The notes beneath the pieces were generated by a model. It had not been told where the DNA came from and ran no database searches. It saw only the letters and a program-made list of their open reading frames with translations. Below are positions 1 to 6,170 of a stretch of 13,487 nucleotides of DNA, one piece after another (the stretch's first letter is position 1; every line of letters begins with the position of its first letter). A program made the translations under genes and the position numbers. The stretch comes from JANYJJ01 sp038241115 (GTDB taxonomy: Bacteria; Pseudomonadota; Gammaproteobacteria; Burkholderiales; Burkholderiaceae_C). The stretch spans positions 1 to 13,487 of the forward strand of contig JBBRGA010000092.1 in assembly GCA_038241115.1 (NCBI GenBank), read 5' to 3'.

Positions 1-65
1 GGCCCGACGCTGACCAGGACGGTGGGCTGTGGCTTTTGCTCGAGGCAACTTTTTACGGTGGACAT
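1..65 (-). CDS. Unidentified protein, N-terminal fragment (runs off left edge)
   Basis: Only the first 21 codons are inside the window, starting with MSTVKSCLEQ and continuing toward a hydrophobic strand-like TVLVSVG. The start is well supported: an AGGAG ribosome binding site (CTCCT on the plus strand at 71-75) lies 5 bases upstream of the ATG at 65. The gene points the same way as the SET-domain and queF genes and begins 108 bases after the SET gene stops, so it could be read by the same transcript or have its own promoter. Too little is visible to name a family. Confidence 0.6.
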   Translation of the reverse strand, partial: MSTVKSCLEQKPQPTVLVSVG

Positions 66-173
66 GGTTACTCCTGAATGACGAAAGGCTGTGAAAAATT
101 TCCGAGCCGCGCTAAGGGTATCGCCTAATTTCGCGCAGCGCTGCTTGCAGGTTTTGGCTGACCGTTTCAGCCC

Positions 174-647
174 TCAAATCCGCCCCACGCATTCCACCGC
201 GCCACACTGGCAGATCAGCTTGCCTTGATGATGCGTTTCCCCGTAATCAACGGTGATTTCTTCGTCGACAGCGATTGCGCGCAGCGCATAAAACTCAACC
301 CGTCCCTGGCTGATGCAAAGGCGTGCGTTGGGCGCGCAGGAATGGTTGGTGAAGCGCATGGGATCGCTTGACCTGCTGAAGTCGATGGCGCGCTTGGCTG
401 AGACCTCGACGATCATGATGCGTTCATGCCGGGTGGCTCGAATTCGGGCGTCCGAAACGCTGATGGATTCGCCCCGGATCTCGCCAATTTTCCGGCGTGA
501 TGGGACTGCTTGTTGCGCAAATGCACCCGTGCCGTCGATGGCGCTGGCACGCGCTGAGACATCGAACTTTTGGTAGGCGGGGCGCGTGCTGAGCGGGAAC
601 GGCGCCGATGCAGGAGCGGGTTCCGCGAGTTCTGTCAGGCGAACCAT
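174..647 (-). CDS. SET domain protein-lysine N-methyltransferase (putative)
   Basis: This 157-residue protein is essentially one SET domain followed by a post-SET cysteine motif. Visible are an IDGTGAFA segment at residues 37-44 (the GxG S-adenosylmethionine-binding element), RFTNHSCAPN with the NHSC core at 101-104 (the pseudoknot motif of SET enzymes), EEITVDYGE with DYG at 134-136, and a CxCxxxxC post-SET cluster at C146, C148 and C153. SET enzymes transfer a methyl group from S-adenosylmethionine to lysine side chains of proteins. Bacterial members of this size exist, but their substrates are mostly unknown. The ATG at 647 was chosen because the open frame extending to 899 overlaps queF and its extra 84 residues are low-complexity and unlike the family. 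The ribosome binding site before 647 is weak. The gene begins 46 bases after the queF stop and is probably cotranscribed with it. The first ~25 residues are Pro/Ala rich and precede the domain. There is no signal peptide, so a cytoplasmic location is likely. Confidence 0.85.
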   Translation of the reverse strand: MVRLTELAEPAPASAPFPLSTRPAYQKFDVSARASAIDGTGAFAQQAVPSRRKIGEIRGESISVSDARIRATRHERIMIVEVSAKRAIDFSRSSDPMRFTNHSCAPNARLCISQGRVEFYALRAIAVDEEITVDYGETHHQGKLICQCGAVECVGRI

Positions 648-693
648 GGATTGGCGCTTCGGTACCCTATTGCGAACGGATGCGGTGTCGTTG

Positions 694-1215
694 TCAACCC
701 AACAGGCCGGTGGCCACCGGGTGTTCAGGCATAAGCACCGAGGCCTGAGGTTTCCAGCCTTTTTTGCGGTGTTCGGCGACCACGTTGGTGTAAATGCCAC
801 CGCGCACGAACCATTTGGCCGTAATCCGTGCAAAGCGCGGTTGGGTGGCTTTGACGATGTCGTCGAGGATGTCGTTGGTGACCTTTTCGTGGAAGGCACC
901 TTCGTTGCGAAAGCTCCACATGTACATCTTCAGGCTCTTGAGTTCGACGCAAAGTTTGTCCGCCACGATATCGATGGTGAAGGCCGCAAAGTCGGGCTGA
1001 CCGGTCAGCGGGCAGTGGCAGGTGAACTCGGGGATTTGGAACTGAATGACGTAGTCGCGGTGGGCGCTGGGGTTGGCAAACACGTCGAGTTGTTTGCTGG
1101 GAACCGAAGGCGGTGTGGCGGGCTTGGCGCGCTGCGTCAGCGCAGGCTTCAGGGCGGTTTTTGAGCCGGTGTTTTCAACAGATTTTGATGCGGCGGTCTT
1201 GGCCATGGCGGTCAC
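694..1215 (-). CDS. queF: NADPH-dependent 7-cyano-7-deazaguanine reductase QueF
   Basis: QueF reduces the nitrile of preQ0 to the aminomethyl group of preQ1 using two NADPH, in the cytoplasmic pathway to the tRNA wobble base queuosine. The 173-residue protein matches the short single-domain type. FTCHCPLTGQPDFA contains the likely nucleophilic cysteine (C68, aligned with the catalytic Cys of Bacillus QueF) and the aspartate D75. The family motif ELKSLKMYMWSFRNEGAFHE follows at about 91-110, with the NADPH-contacting segment and a conserved terminal Glu. The first ~40 residues are a Lys/Ala/Thr/Pro-rich extension absent from minimal QueF. The frame opens with GTG at 1215. An in-frame ATG at 1206 would give 170 residues, and neither has a strong ribosome binding site. 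It diverges from smc across a 152-base gap and is followed by the SET-domain gene. Confidence 0.96.
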   Translation of the reverse strand: MTAMAKTAASKSVENTGSKTALKPALTQRAKPATPPSVPSKQLDVFANPSAHRDYVIQFQIPEFTCHCPLTGQPDFAAFTIDIVADKLCVELKSLKMYMWSFRNEGAFHEKVTNDILDDIVKATQPRFARITAKWFVRGGIYTNVVAEHRKKGWKPQASVLMPEHPVATGLLG

Positions 1216-1233
1216 GTTTGGAGAGCTGTTTTG

Positions 1234-1262
1234 AGAGGGCGCGATGGTATCATCGCGCCTCT
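1234..1262 (-). other. Stem-loop in the queF leader
   Basis: GGCGCGATG (1238-1246) and CATCGCGCC (1251-1259) form a perfect 9-bp stem with a 4-base loop. Allowing one bulged G, the pairing extends through GAGAG/CTCT at the base. It lies 18 bases before the queF GTG and downstream of the proposed queF promoter, so it would be near the 5' end of the queF messenger. No U-run follows on either strand, so it is not a classical terminator. It does not resemble a preQ1 riboswitch that I can recognise. An mRNA-stability or translation-control element, or a DNA operator, are the alternatives. Confidence 0.45.
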
Positions 1263-1274
1263 TCGGAAGCTGCT

Positions 1275-1294
1275 CGAATTGTGCACAAAATTCG
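1275..1294. repeat. Inverted repeat/palindrome in the queF-smc divergent region
   Basis: CGAATT (1275-1280) is repeated inverted as AATTCG (1289-1294). The nested TTGTGCACAA (1279-1288) is itself a perfect 10-bp palindrome. It overlaps the proposed -10 box of queF and sits about 75-90 bases before the smc start, a position where a repressor could act on either gene. This is an inference from symmetry and location only. Confidence 0.35.
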
Positions 1295-1306
1295 GCATTT
1301 CCTCAA
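1278..1306 (-). promoter_or_regulatory. Candidate sigma-70 promoter for queF
   Basis: Read on the minus strand, TTGAGG (1301-1306) and CACAAT (1278-1283) are separated by 17 bases. Each matches four of six consensus positions for the -35 and -10 boxes. The start of transcription would fall near 1270, giving a leader of about 55 bases that contains the 1234-1262 stem-loop. No equally good candidate for smc was found on the plus strand. Confidence 0.3.
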
Positions 1307-1367
1307 ATAAATCAATGACTTACGCAACCCTGAACGGGTCAGGTCGTGAGCCGAAATTCGCCAGCCC

Positions 1368-4300
1368 ATGCGCCTGAATTCCATCAAGCTGTCCGGCTTC
1401 AAGTCGTTCGCCGAACCCACCAACTTTCAGCTCCCTGGCCAACTGGTGGGCGTGGTCGGGCCCAACGGTTGCGGCAAGTCCAACATCATGGATGCGGTGC
1501 GTTGGGTACTCGGCGAAAGCAAGGCGAGCGAGTTGCGCGGCGAGTCGATGCAGGACGTCATCTTCAACGGCTCGGGCAACCGCAAACCGGCCAGCCGCGC
1601 CAGCGTGGAATTGGCCTTCAGCAACGAAGACGGCCGCGCGGGCGGGCAGTGGAACCAGTTCACTGAGATTGCCGTGAAGCGCGTGCTCACGCGTGACGGC
1701 ACCAGCAGCTACTACATCAACAACCAGCCCGTGCGCCGTCGCGATGTGCAAGACGTGTTCCTGGGCACCGGCCTGGGCCCACGGGCCTACGCCATCATTG
1801 GCCAGGGCACCATCAGCCGCATCATTGAGAGCAAGCCTGAAGAGCTGCGCTTGTTTCTGGAAGAAGCGGCCGGCGTGTCGAAGTACAAAGAGCGCCGCCG
1901 CGAAACCGAGAACCGTCTGAAAGACACGCGTGAAAACCTGACCCGCGTGGACGACATTCTTCGCGAACTGAACAGCAACCTGGACAAGCTGGAAAAGCAA
2001 GCCGAGGTGGCCAAGCAGTACCGCGGCCTGCAGGAACAAGGCGCGCTCAAGCTGCACCAGCTTTGGTTTTTGAAGCACCGTGACGCGTCGGCCGAACAGC
2101 TGCGCGTGACCAGAGAAGTACAGGCCGCCGCCACGGCTTTGGAAGTCCGCACGGCCGAGTTGCGCCATGGCGAAGCCGAGCTGGAAACCATCCGACAGGC
2201 GCACTACGCCGCCAGCGACGAGTTGCACAGCTCACAAGGTTTGCTGAATGAAGCGGCGTTGGAAGTCAGTCGACTTGAAGAGCGCATTCGCTATGTGGTG
2301 GAGGGCCGTCAGCGCGCCGAGGCGCAGCTGATCGAGCTGAAGGCCCAAAGCAGGCAATGGGCGCAGCGCCAAGCGCAGGCGCAAGAAGAGTTGGACCGCA
2401 CCGCCGAGAACATCGCTGCGGCCGACGAGCAAACTGAAGTGCTGGCCGCGCAGGCCGAAGAGCAGGCTGCGAATCAACCCAATCTGGAAGAGTCCGTTCG
2501 CACCGCGCAAGCCACCGCCAATGCGCAGCGCGCGGTGGTGGCCGGCGTGCAGCAGCAAATTCAAGTGCTGGCGTCTGAGAGCCGCAACATCGAGGATCAG
2601 AACAACCGCCTGAGCGTGCGGCGTGAAAAGTTGGTGGCCGAAAAGCAGCAGCTCGCTGCGCCCGACTTGCAGCGCTTGAATGAGCTGAAGCAACTTTTTG
2701 CGGGCGCACAAGAAACTCAAAACGCAGCGGACGCGCGTCTCGAAAAGCTGAACCTTCAAGCCCCGTTGAGCGAAGAAGACCGTCGCCACCGGCAGGCCGA
2801 AGCCAACCTGGAAGGCGGTCGTTTGACCGAGCTGAGCGCACGCCTGGAAGCGCTTCGCGCGCTGCAGGAAAAAGTGCAAACCGAGGGCAAGTTGATGCCC
2901 TGGTTGGTTAAGCACGGCCTGGATTCCTTGCAAGGCTTGTGGACGCGAATTCACATTGAGCCGGGTTGGGAAACGGCGCTGGAGTCGGCGCTGCGCGAGC
3001 GCATCAACGCGCTGGAAGTGGGCCGCATCGAGACCGTGCGCGCCTTCGCGTCTGACGCACCGCCCGCCAAGTTGGCCTTCTACACACCGCCGCAAGCCGC
3101 CATTGCAAGCGCGCAGCCAAGCTTGCCACGGCTGAGCGATTTGCTGCGCTTGGGTGACGCCGGCTTGAAGGCTTTGCTGAACGACTGGTTGGAGGGTGTT
3201 TACACCGCCGCCAATATGGAGGAGGCTCTGGGGGCACGCAGCAAATTGAGCCACGGCGAGGTCATCATGACCCCTGAGGGCCACACCGTCAGCCAGTTTG
3301 CGGTGGCGTTTTATGCGCCCGATTCCGAGCAAGCCGGCATGCTGGCGCGCGCTCAAGAAATTGAAAATCTGGGACGCCAGTTGCGCGCTCAAACGCTTAT
3401 CAGCGAAGAGTCGCGCGGCGCCTTGATCCGCGCCGAGGCGGCCCACACCGACACCACCCAACGCTTGGTGTTGGCCAGGCGTGAGGCGACCGAAGCGCAG
3501 AGCCGCGCGCACCAATTGCAAGTCGAATTGCTGCGCCTGTCGCAGCAAGCGGAGCAGAGCAGCGCGCGCCGCGGTCAGCTGGACGACGAACTGGCTGAGA
3601 TCAACGGCCAGCAAGAAGAGTTGGCGGAGCGTCGCGCCACTGGCGAAGGCCGCTTTGAAGAGCTGGACATGCAGCTGGCCACGACGCAAGAACGCCATGC
3701 CGATCTGGACGAGGCCGTCATCAACGCCGAACGCCGGTTGAGCGATGCGCGCGAGCAACTGCGCACGCTGGAGCGTCAGGCTCAAGAAGCGCAGTTTTCA
3801 TCGCGCTCCTTGGCGGCGCGGCGCGGCGAATTGCAGCGTGCCATTGAAGCCGCGTTGCAGCAAGTGGCCGTGAATGAGAAAACCGAGGCATCGTTGAGCG
3901 AAGAACTGGCGCGCCTCACCGATGCGTCGGCACAAGTGGGCCTGCAAGCCGCGCTGGAACTGCGTTCGATGCGAGAGCAAGCGTTGGGCGCCAAGCGCAG
4001 CGAATACGACGATTTGACCCTGCGCCTGCGGCGCGCCGACGAACAGCGCATGGCGCACGAGCAAAGCTTGCAACCGCTGCGCGACCAAATCACCAAGCTG
4101 CAACTTGAAGAGCAGGCGGCGCAATTGGGTGGCGCTCAGTTCTTGGAGCAGTTGGTGGCGGCTGCGGTAGACATGCAAGCGCTGGCGCAAAGCATCGAAC
4201 GCGGTGACAACGGCAGTGCCGTGAAGCTGCATGGTTTGCAAACTGACATTGACCGCATCAACCGCGACATCAGCGCCTTGGGTGCGGTCAACCTGGCCGC

Positions 4301-4895
4301 ACTCGATGAGCTGACGGCCTCGCGCGAGCGCAAAACTTTCCTCGATGCCCAGTACGCCGACTTGAACGAGGCCATCACCACACTGCAAGACGCCATACAC
4401 AAGATCGATTTGGAAACGCGCGATTTGCTCAGCAGCACTTTCGATCAAGTCAACACGCACTTTGGTCGCATGTTCCCCAGCCTCTTTGGTGGCGGCAACG
4501 CCAAGTTGGTGATGACGGGCGACGAAATTCTGGACTCGGGTGTGCAAGTCATGGCGCATCCGCCGGGCAAGAAAAACAGCACCATCCATTTGCTGTCGGG
4601 CGGCGAGAAAGCGCTGACGGCCATCGCCTTGGTGTTTGCGATTTTTCAGCTCAACCCGGCGCCGTTTTGCTTGTTGGACGAAGTGGACGCTCCGCTGGAC
4701 GACGCCAACACCGAGCGTTACGCCAAGCTTGTCAAAGAGATGGCCAAGGGCACCCAGTTTTTATTCATCAGCCACAACAAAATTGCCATGGAAATGGCCG
4801 AGCAACTCATCGGCGTGACCATGCAGGAGCAGGGCGTTTCGCGCATCGTCACAGTGGACATGGAAGTGGCTGTTCAGTTGGCTGAAGCGGCCTGA
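1368..4895 (+). CDS. smc: Chromosome partition protein SMC (condensin subunit)
   Basis: SMC dimerises and, with ScpA and ScpB, compacts and segregates the chromosome in an ATP-driven way. The 1175-residue length is normal for a bacterial SMC. In order: an N-terminal ATPase head with Walker A GPNGCGKSN at 31-39 and the QDVFLGTGLG region; a long Glu/Gln/Arg/Ala-rich coiled coil from about 170 to 500; a non-coiled hinge from about 510 to 650; a return coiled coil to about 1000; and a C-terminal head with the signature LSGGEKAL near 1076-1083 and Walker B CLLDEVDAPLDD with D1104 and E1105. All ATPase residues I looked for are present, so it should be active. The ATG at 1368 puts the conserved LNSIKLSGFKSF at the N-terminus, although the ribosome binding site in front is weak. 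It leads the smc-zipA-ligA cluster, with zipA 49 bases downstream. Confidence 0.98.
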   Translation: MRLNSIKLSGFKSFAEPTNFQLPGQLVGVVGPNGCGKSNIMDAVRWVLGESKASELRGESMQDVIFNGSGNRKPASRASVELAFSNEDGRAGGQWNQFTEIAVKRVLTRDGTSSYYINNQPVRRRDVQDVFLGTGLGPRAYAIIGQGTISRIIESKPEELRLFLEEAAGVSKYKERRRETENRLKDTRENLTRVDDILRELNSNLDKLEKQAEVAKQYRGLQEQGALKLHQLWFLKHRDASAEQLRVTREVQAAATALEVRTAELRHGEAELETIRQAHYAASDELHSSQGLLNEAALEVSRLEERIRYVVEGRQRAEAQLIELKAQSRQWAQRQAQAQEELDRTAENIAAADEQTEVLAAQAEEQAANQPNLEESVRTAQATANAQRAVVAGVQQQIQVLASESRNIEDQNNRLSVRREKLVAEKQQLAAPDLQRLNELKQLFAGAQETQNAADARLEKLNLQAPLSEEDRRHRQAEANLEGGRLTELSARLEALRALQEKVQTEGKLMPWLVKHGLDSLQGLWTRIHIEPGWETALESALRERINALEVGRIETVRAFASDAPPAKLAFYTPPQAAIASAQPSLPRLSDLLRLGDAGLKALLNDWLEGVYTAANMEEALGARSKLSHGEVIMTPEGHTVSQFAVAFYAPDSEQAGMLARAQEIENLGRQLRAQTLISEESRGALIRAEAAHTDTTQRLVLARREATEAQSRAHQLQVELLRLSQQAEQSSARRGQLDDELAEINGQQEELAERRATGEGRFEELDMQLATTQERHADLDEAVINAERRLSDAREQLRTLERQAQEAQFSSRSLAARRGELQRAIEAALQQVAVNEKTEASLSEELARLTDASAQVGLQAALELRSMREQALGAKRSEYDDLTLRLRRADEQRMAHEQSLQPLRDQITKLQLEEQAAQLGGAQFLEQLVAAAVDMQALAQSIERGDNGSAVKLHGLQTDIDRINRDISALGAVNLAALDELTASRERKTFLDAQYADLNEAITTLQDAIHKIDLETRDLLSSTFDQVNTHFGRMFPSLFGGGNAKLVMTGDEILDSGVQVMAHPPGKKNSTIHLLSGGEKALTAIALVFAIFQLNPAPFCLLDEVDAPLDDANTERYAKLVKEMAKGTQFLFISHNKIAMEMAEQLIGVTMQEQGVSRIVTVDMEVAVQLAEAA

Positions 4896-4944
4896 AGTCG
4901 ATTCGAAGAGCGACCGACAGGACTGCAAGTTTGGAGAACCTCTC

Positions 4945-6015
4945 ATGTCAGATTTGATGACCGCTTTGGCAGCCGCCGGTGGTTTGGTGTTGGCCGGTGT
5001 GATTGCGCACGGCGCGTGGACGGCGCGCAAGGCTGGGCCCAAGCAAAGCGAGCCGGCCATTGCGCGAATGGATCCAACTCAGCAGCGCGAGCCAGTGATG
5101 GACGGCGCCGCTGTGGGCACCGCTGTAGGCAGCGCGGCTGACGAAACCGAGCTGACCGATCTTCCGCTGCCACGTCGCAACACAGCGCGCCTTGACGCGC
5201 TGATCGATGCCATGGCCACGCTCAAATTGGAGTCGCCGGTGTCAGGCGCGTTTGTGTTGGCCCACATGCCGACCACGCGCCGCGCCGGTGGCAAACCGTT
5301 TGCGATCGAAGGGCTGGCGCCGGCCACCGGCGAATGGGAGGCGCCGCATAGCAACAGGCAGTACAGCGATCTGCAAGCGGGCGTGCAAATGGCCAACCGC
5401 ACCGGCGCATTGAACGAAATCGAATACTCGGAATTCGTTCAAAAAATACAGGCTTTCGCGGAATCGGTGAACGCCATGCCCGACTTTCCCGACATGCTCG
5501 ACGTCGTGGCTCGGGCACGCGAACTCGACGCTTTTGCTGGCGACCACGATGCTCAATTGGCCGTCCATTTGCAAGCCCGCGGCGCCGCCTGGAGCGTGGG
5601 CTACATCCAGCAGCACGCTTCACGCCACGGCTTTGTCGCGGGCGTTCTGCCAGGCCGCATGGTCTTGCCCAGCACGGAAGAAGGCGCTCCGCCGGTGCTG
5701 TCGCTCAGTTTTGATTCACAAGTCGCACTCGCCGCACAAGACCCCCACACCACCGCGGCGCAGTCGCTGCGTGATGTGACGCTGAGCTTCGACGTGCCGC
5801 AGACCAAGTCCGATTTGGCGCCGTTCGCGGCTTGGCAGGCCAGCGCCCAAGCCTTGGCATTGGGCATGGACGCGGCAGTGGTCGATGACAACGGCAACGC
5901 CTTGAGCACGCCGGGTTTCGACGCCATCGGCGGCGAATTGAATCAGCTCTATCAACGCCTGGAAGCGCGCGATCTGGCGGCCGGTTCAGCGGCGGCGCGG
6001 CGCCTGTTCAGTTGA
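4945..6015 (+). CDS. zipA: Cell division protein ZipA (FtsZ-binding membrane anchor)
   Basis: ZipA tethers and stabilises FtsZ filaments at the inner membrane early in septation. The 356-residue protein has the expected layout. A single N-terminal membrane segment (about residues 5-25, Ala/Gly/Leu/Val-rich) is followed by the basic stretch TARKAGPKQ. A variable linker comes next, then a C-terminal globular region from roughly 215 to 345 resembling the FtsZ-binding fold, including RDVTLSFDVPQT and GGELNQLYQRLEARDLA near the end. The linker is more Ala-rich and less Pro/Gln-rich than in enterobacterial ZipA, which is usual for beta-proteobacterial versions, and overall similarity to E. coli is expected to be low. 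The ATG at 4945 has a GGAG ribosome binding site at 4933-4936. Its position between smc and ligA supports the call. Confidence 0.9.
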   Translation: MSDLMTALAAAGGLVLAGVIAHGAWTARKAGPKQSEPAIARMDPTQQREPVMDGAAVGTAVGSAADETELTDLPLPRRNTARLDALIDAMATLKLESPVSGAFVLAHMPTTRRAGGKPFAIEGLAPATGEWEAPHSNRQYSDLQAGVQMANRTGALNEIEYSEFVQKIQAFAESVNAMPDFPDMLDVVARARELDAFAGDHDAQLAVHLQARGAAWSVGYIQQHASRHGFVAGVLPGRMVLPSTEEGAPPVLSLSFDSQVALAAQDPHTTAAQSLRDVTLSFDVPQTKSDLAPFAAWQASAQALALGMDAAVVDDNGNALSTPGFDAIGGELNQLYQRLEARDLAAGSAAARRLFS

Positions 6016-6041
6016 TTGGTTTCTGGAGCGAAAGGCGCCTT

Positions 6042-6170
6042 GTGAACAACGACAAATCGCGGGTCTCTTCACCAGCGCTGCCGGCTTCCTGTGCCGACGA
6101 TGACTTCGCGTCGTTTCACACTGATGCGCGAAACCAAAAGGTGCACAAAGACGGCACGCCGCATGTCTGA
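6042..6170 (+). CDS. Possible 42-residue ORF between zipA and ligA
   Basis: A GTG at 6042, with AAGG six bases upstream and GGAG a little further, opens a 42-codon frame. It reads VNNDKSRVSS at the start and KVHKDGTPHV at the end, and stops with TGA at 6168-6170. The stop overlaps the ligA ATG at 6163 in the arrangement ATGTCTGA, which is typical of translational coupling. The product would be polar, with an acidic ADDDFA stretch, no membrane segment and no family I recognise. It could be a real small protein, a leader peptide that feeds ribosomes to ligA, or chance. It starts 26 bases after zipA ends. Confidence 0.35.
   Translation: MNNDKSRVSSPALPASCADDDFASFHTDARNQKVHKDGTPHV

Noticed and set aside
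156..172. GGCTGA/TCAGCC stem just after the SET gene stop, as a terminator
   Set aside because: It has a 6-bp stem and no U-run on the minus strand, so it could easily occur by chance.
586..1164. 192-codon plus-strand frame across the SET gene and queF
   Set aside because: It is antisense to two recognisable proteins and carries no recognisable motif.
1262..1308. Sigma-70 promoter for smc (TTGTGC or TTCGGA as -35 with nearby AT-rich -10)
   Set aside because: The -35 candidates match only three of six consensus bases and no candidate stands out, so I do not call one.
2232..3785. 517-codon open frame antisense to smc
   Set aside because: It mirrors the coiled-coil part of smc, and its Leu/Gln/Arg-rich composition comes from reverse reading of Glu/Gln/Ala codons.
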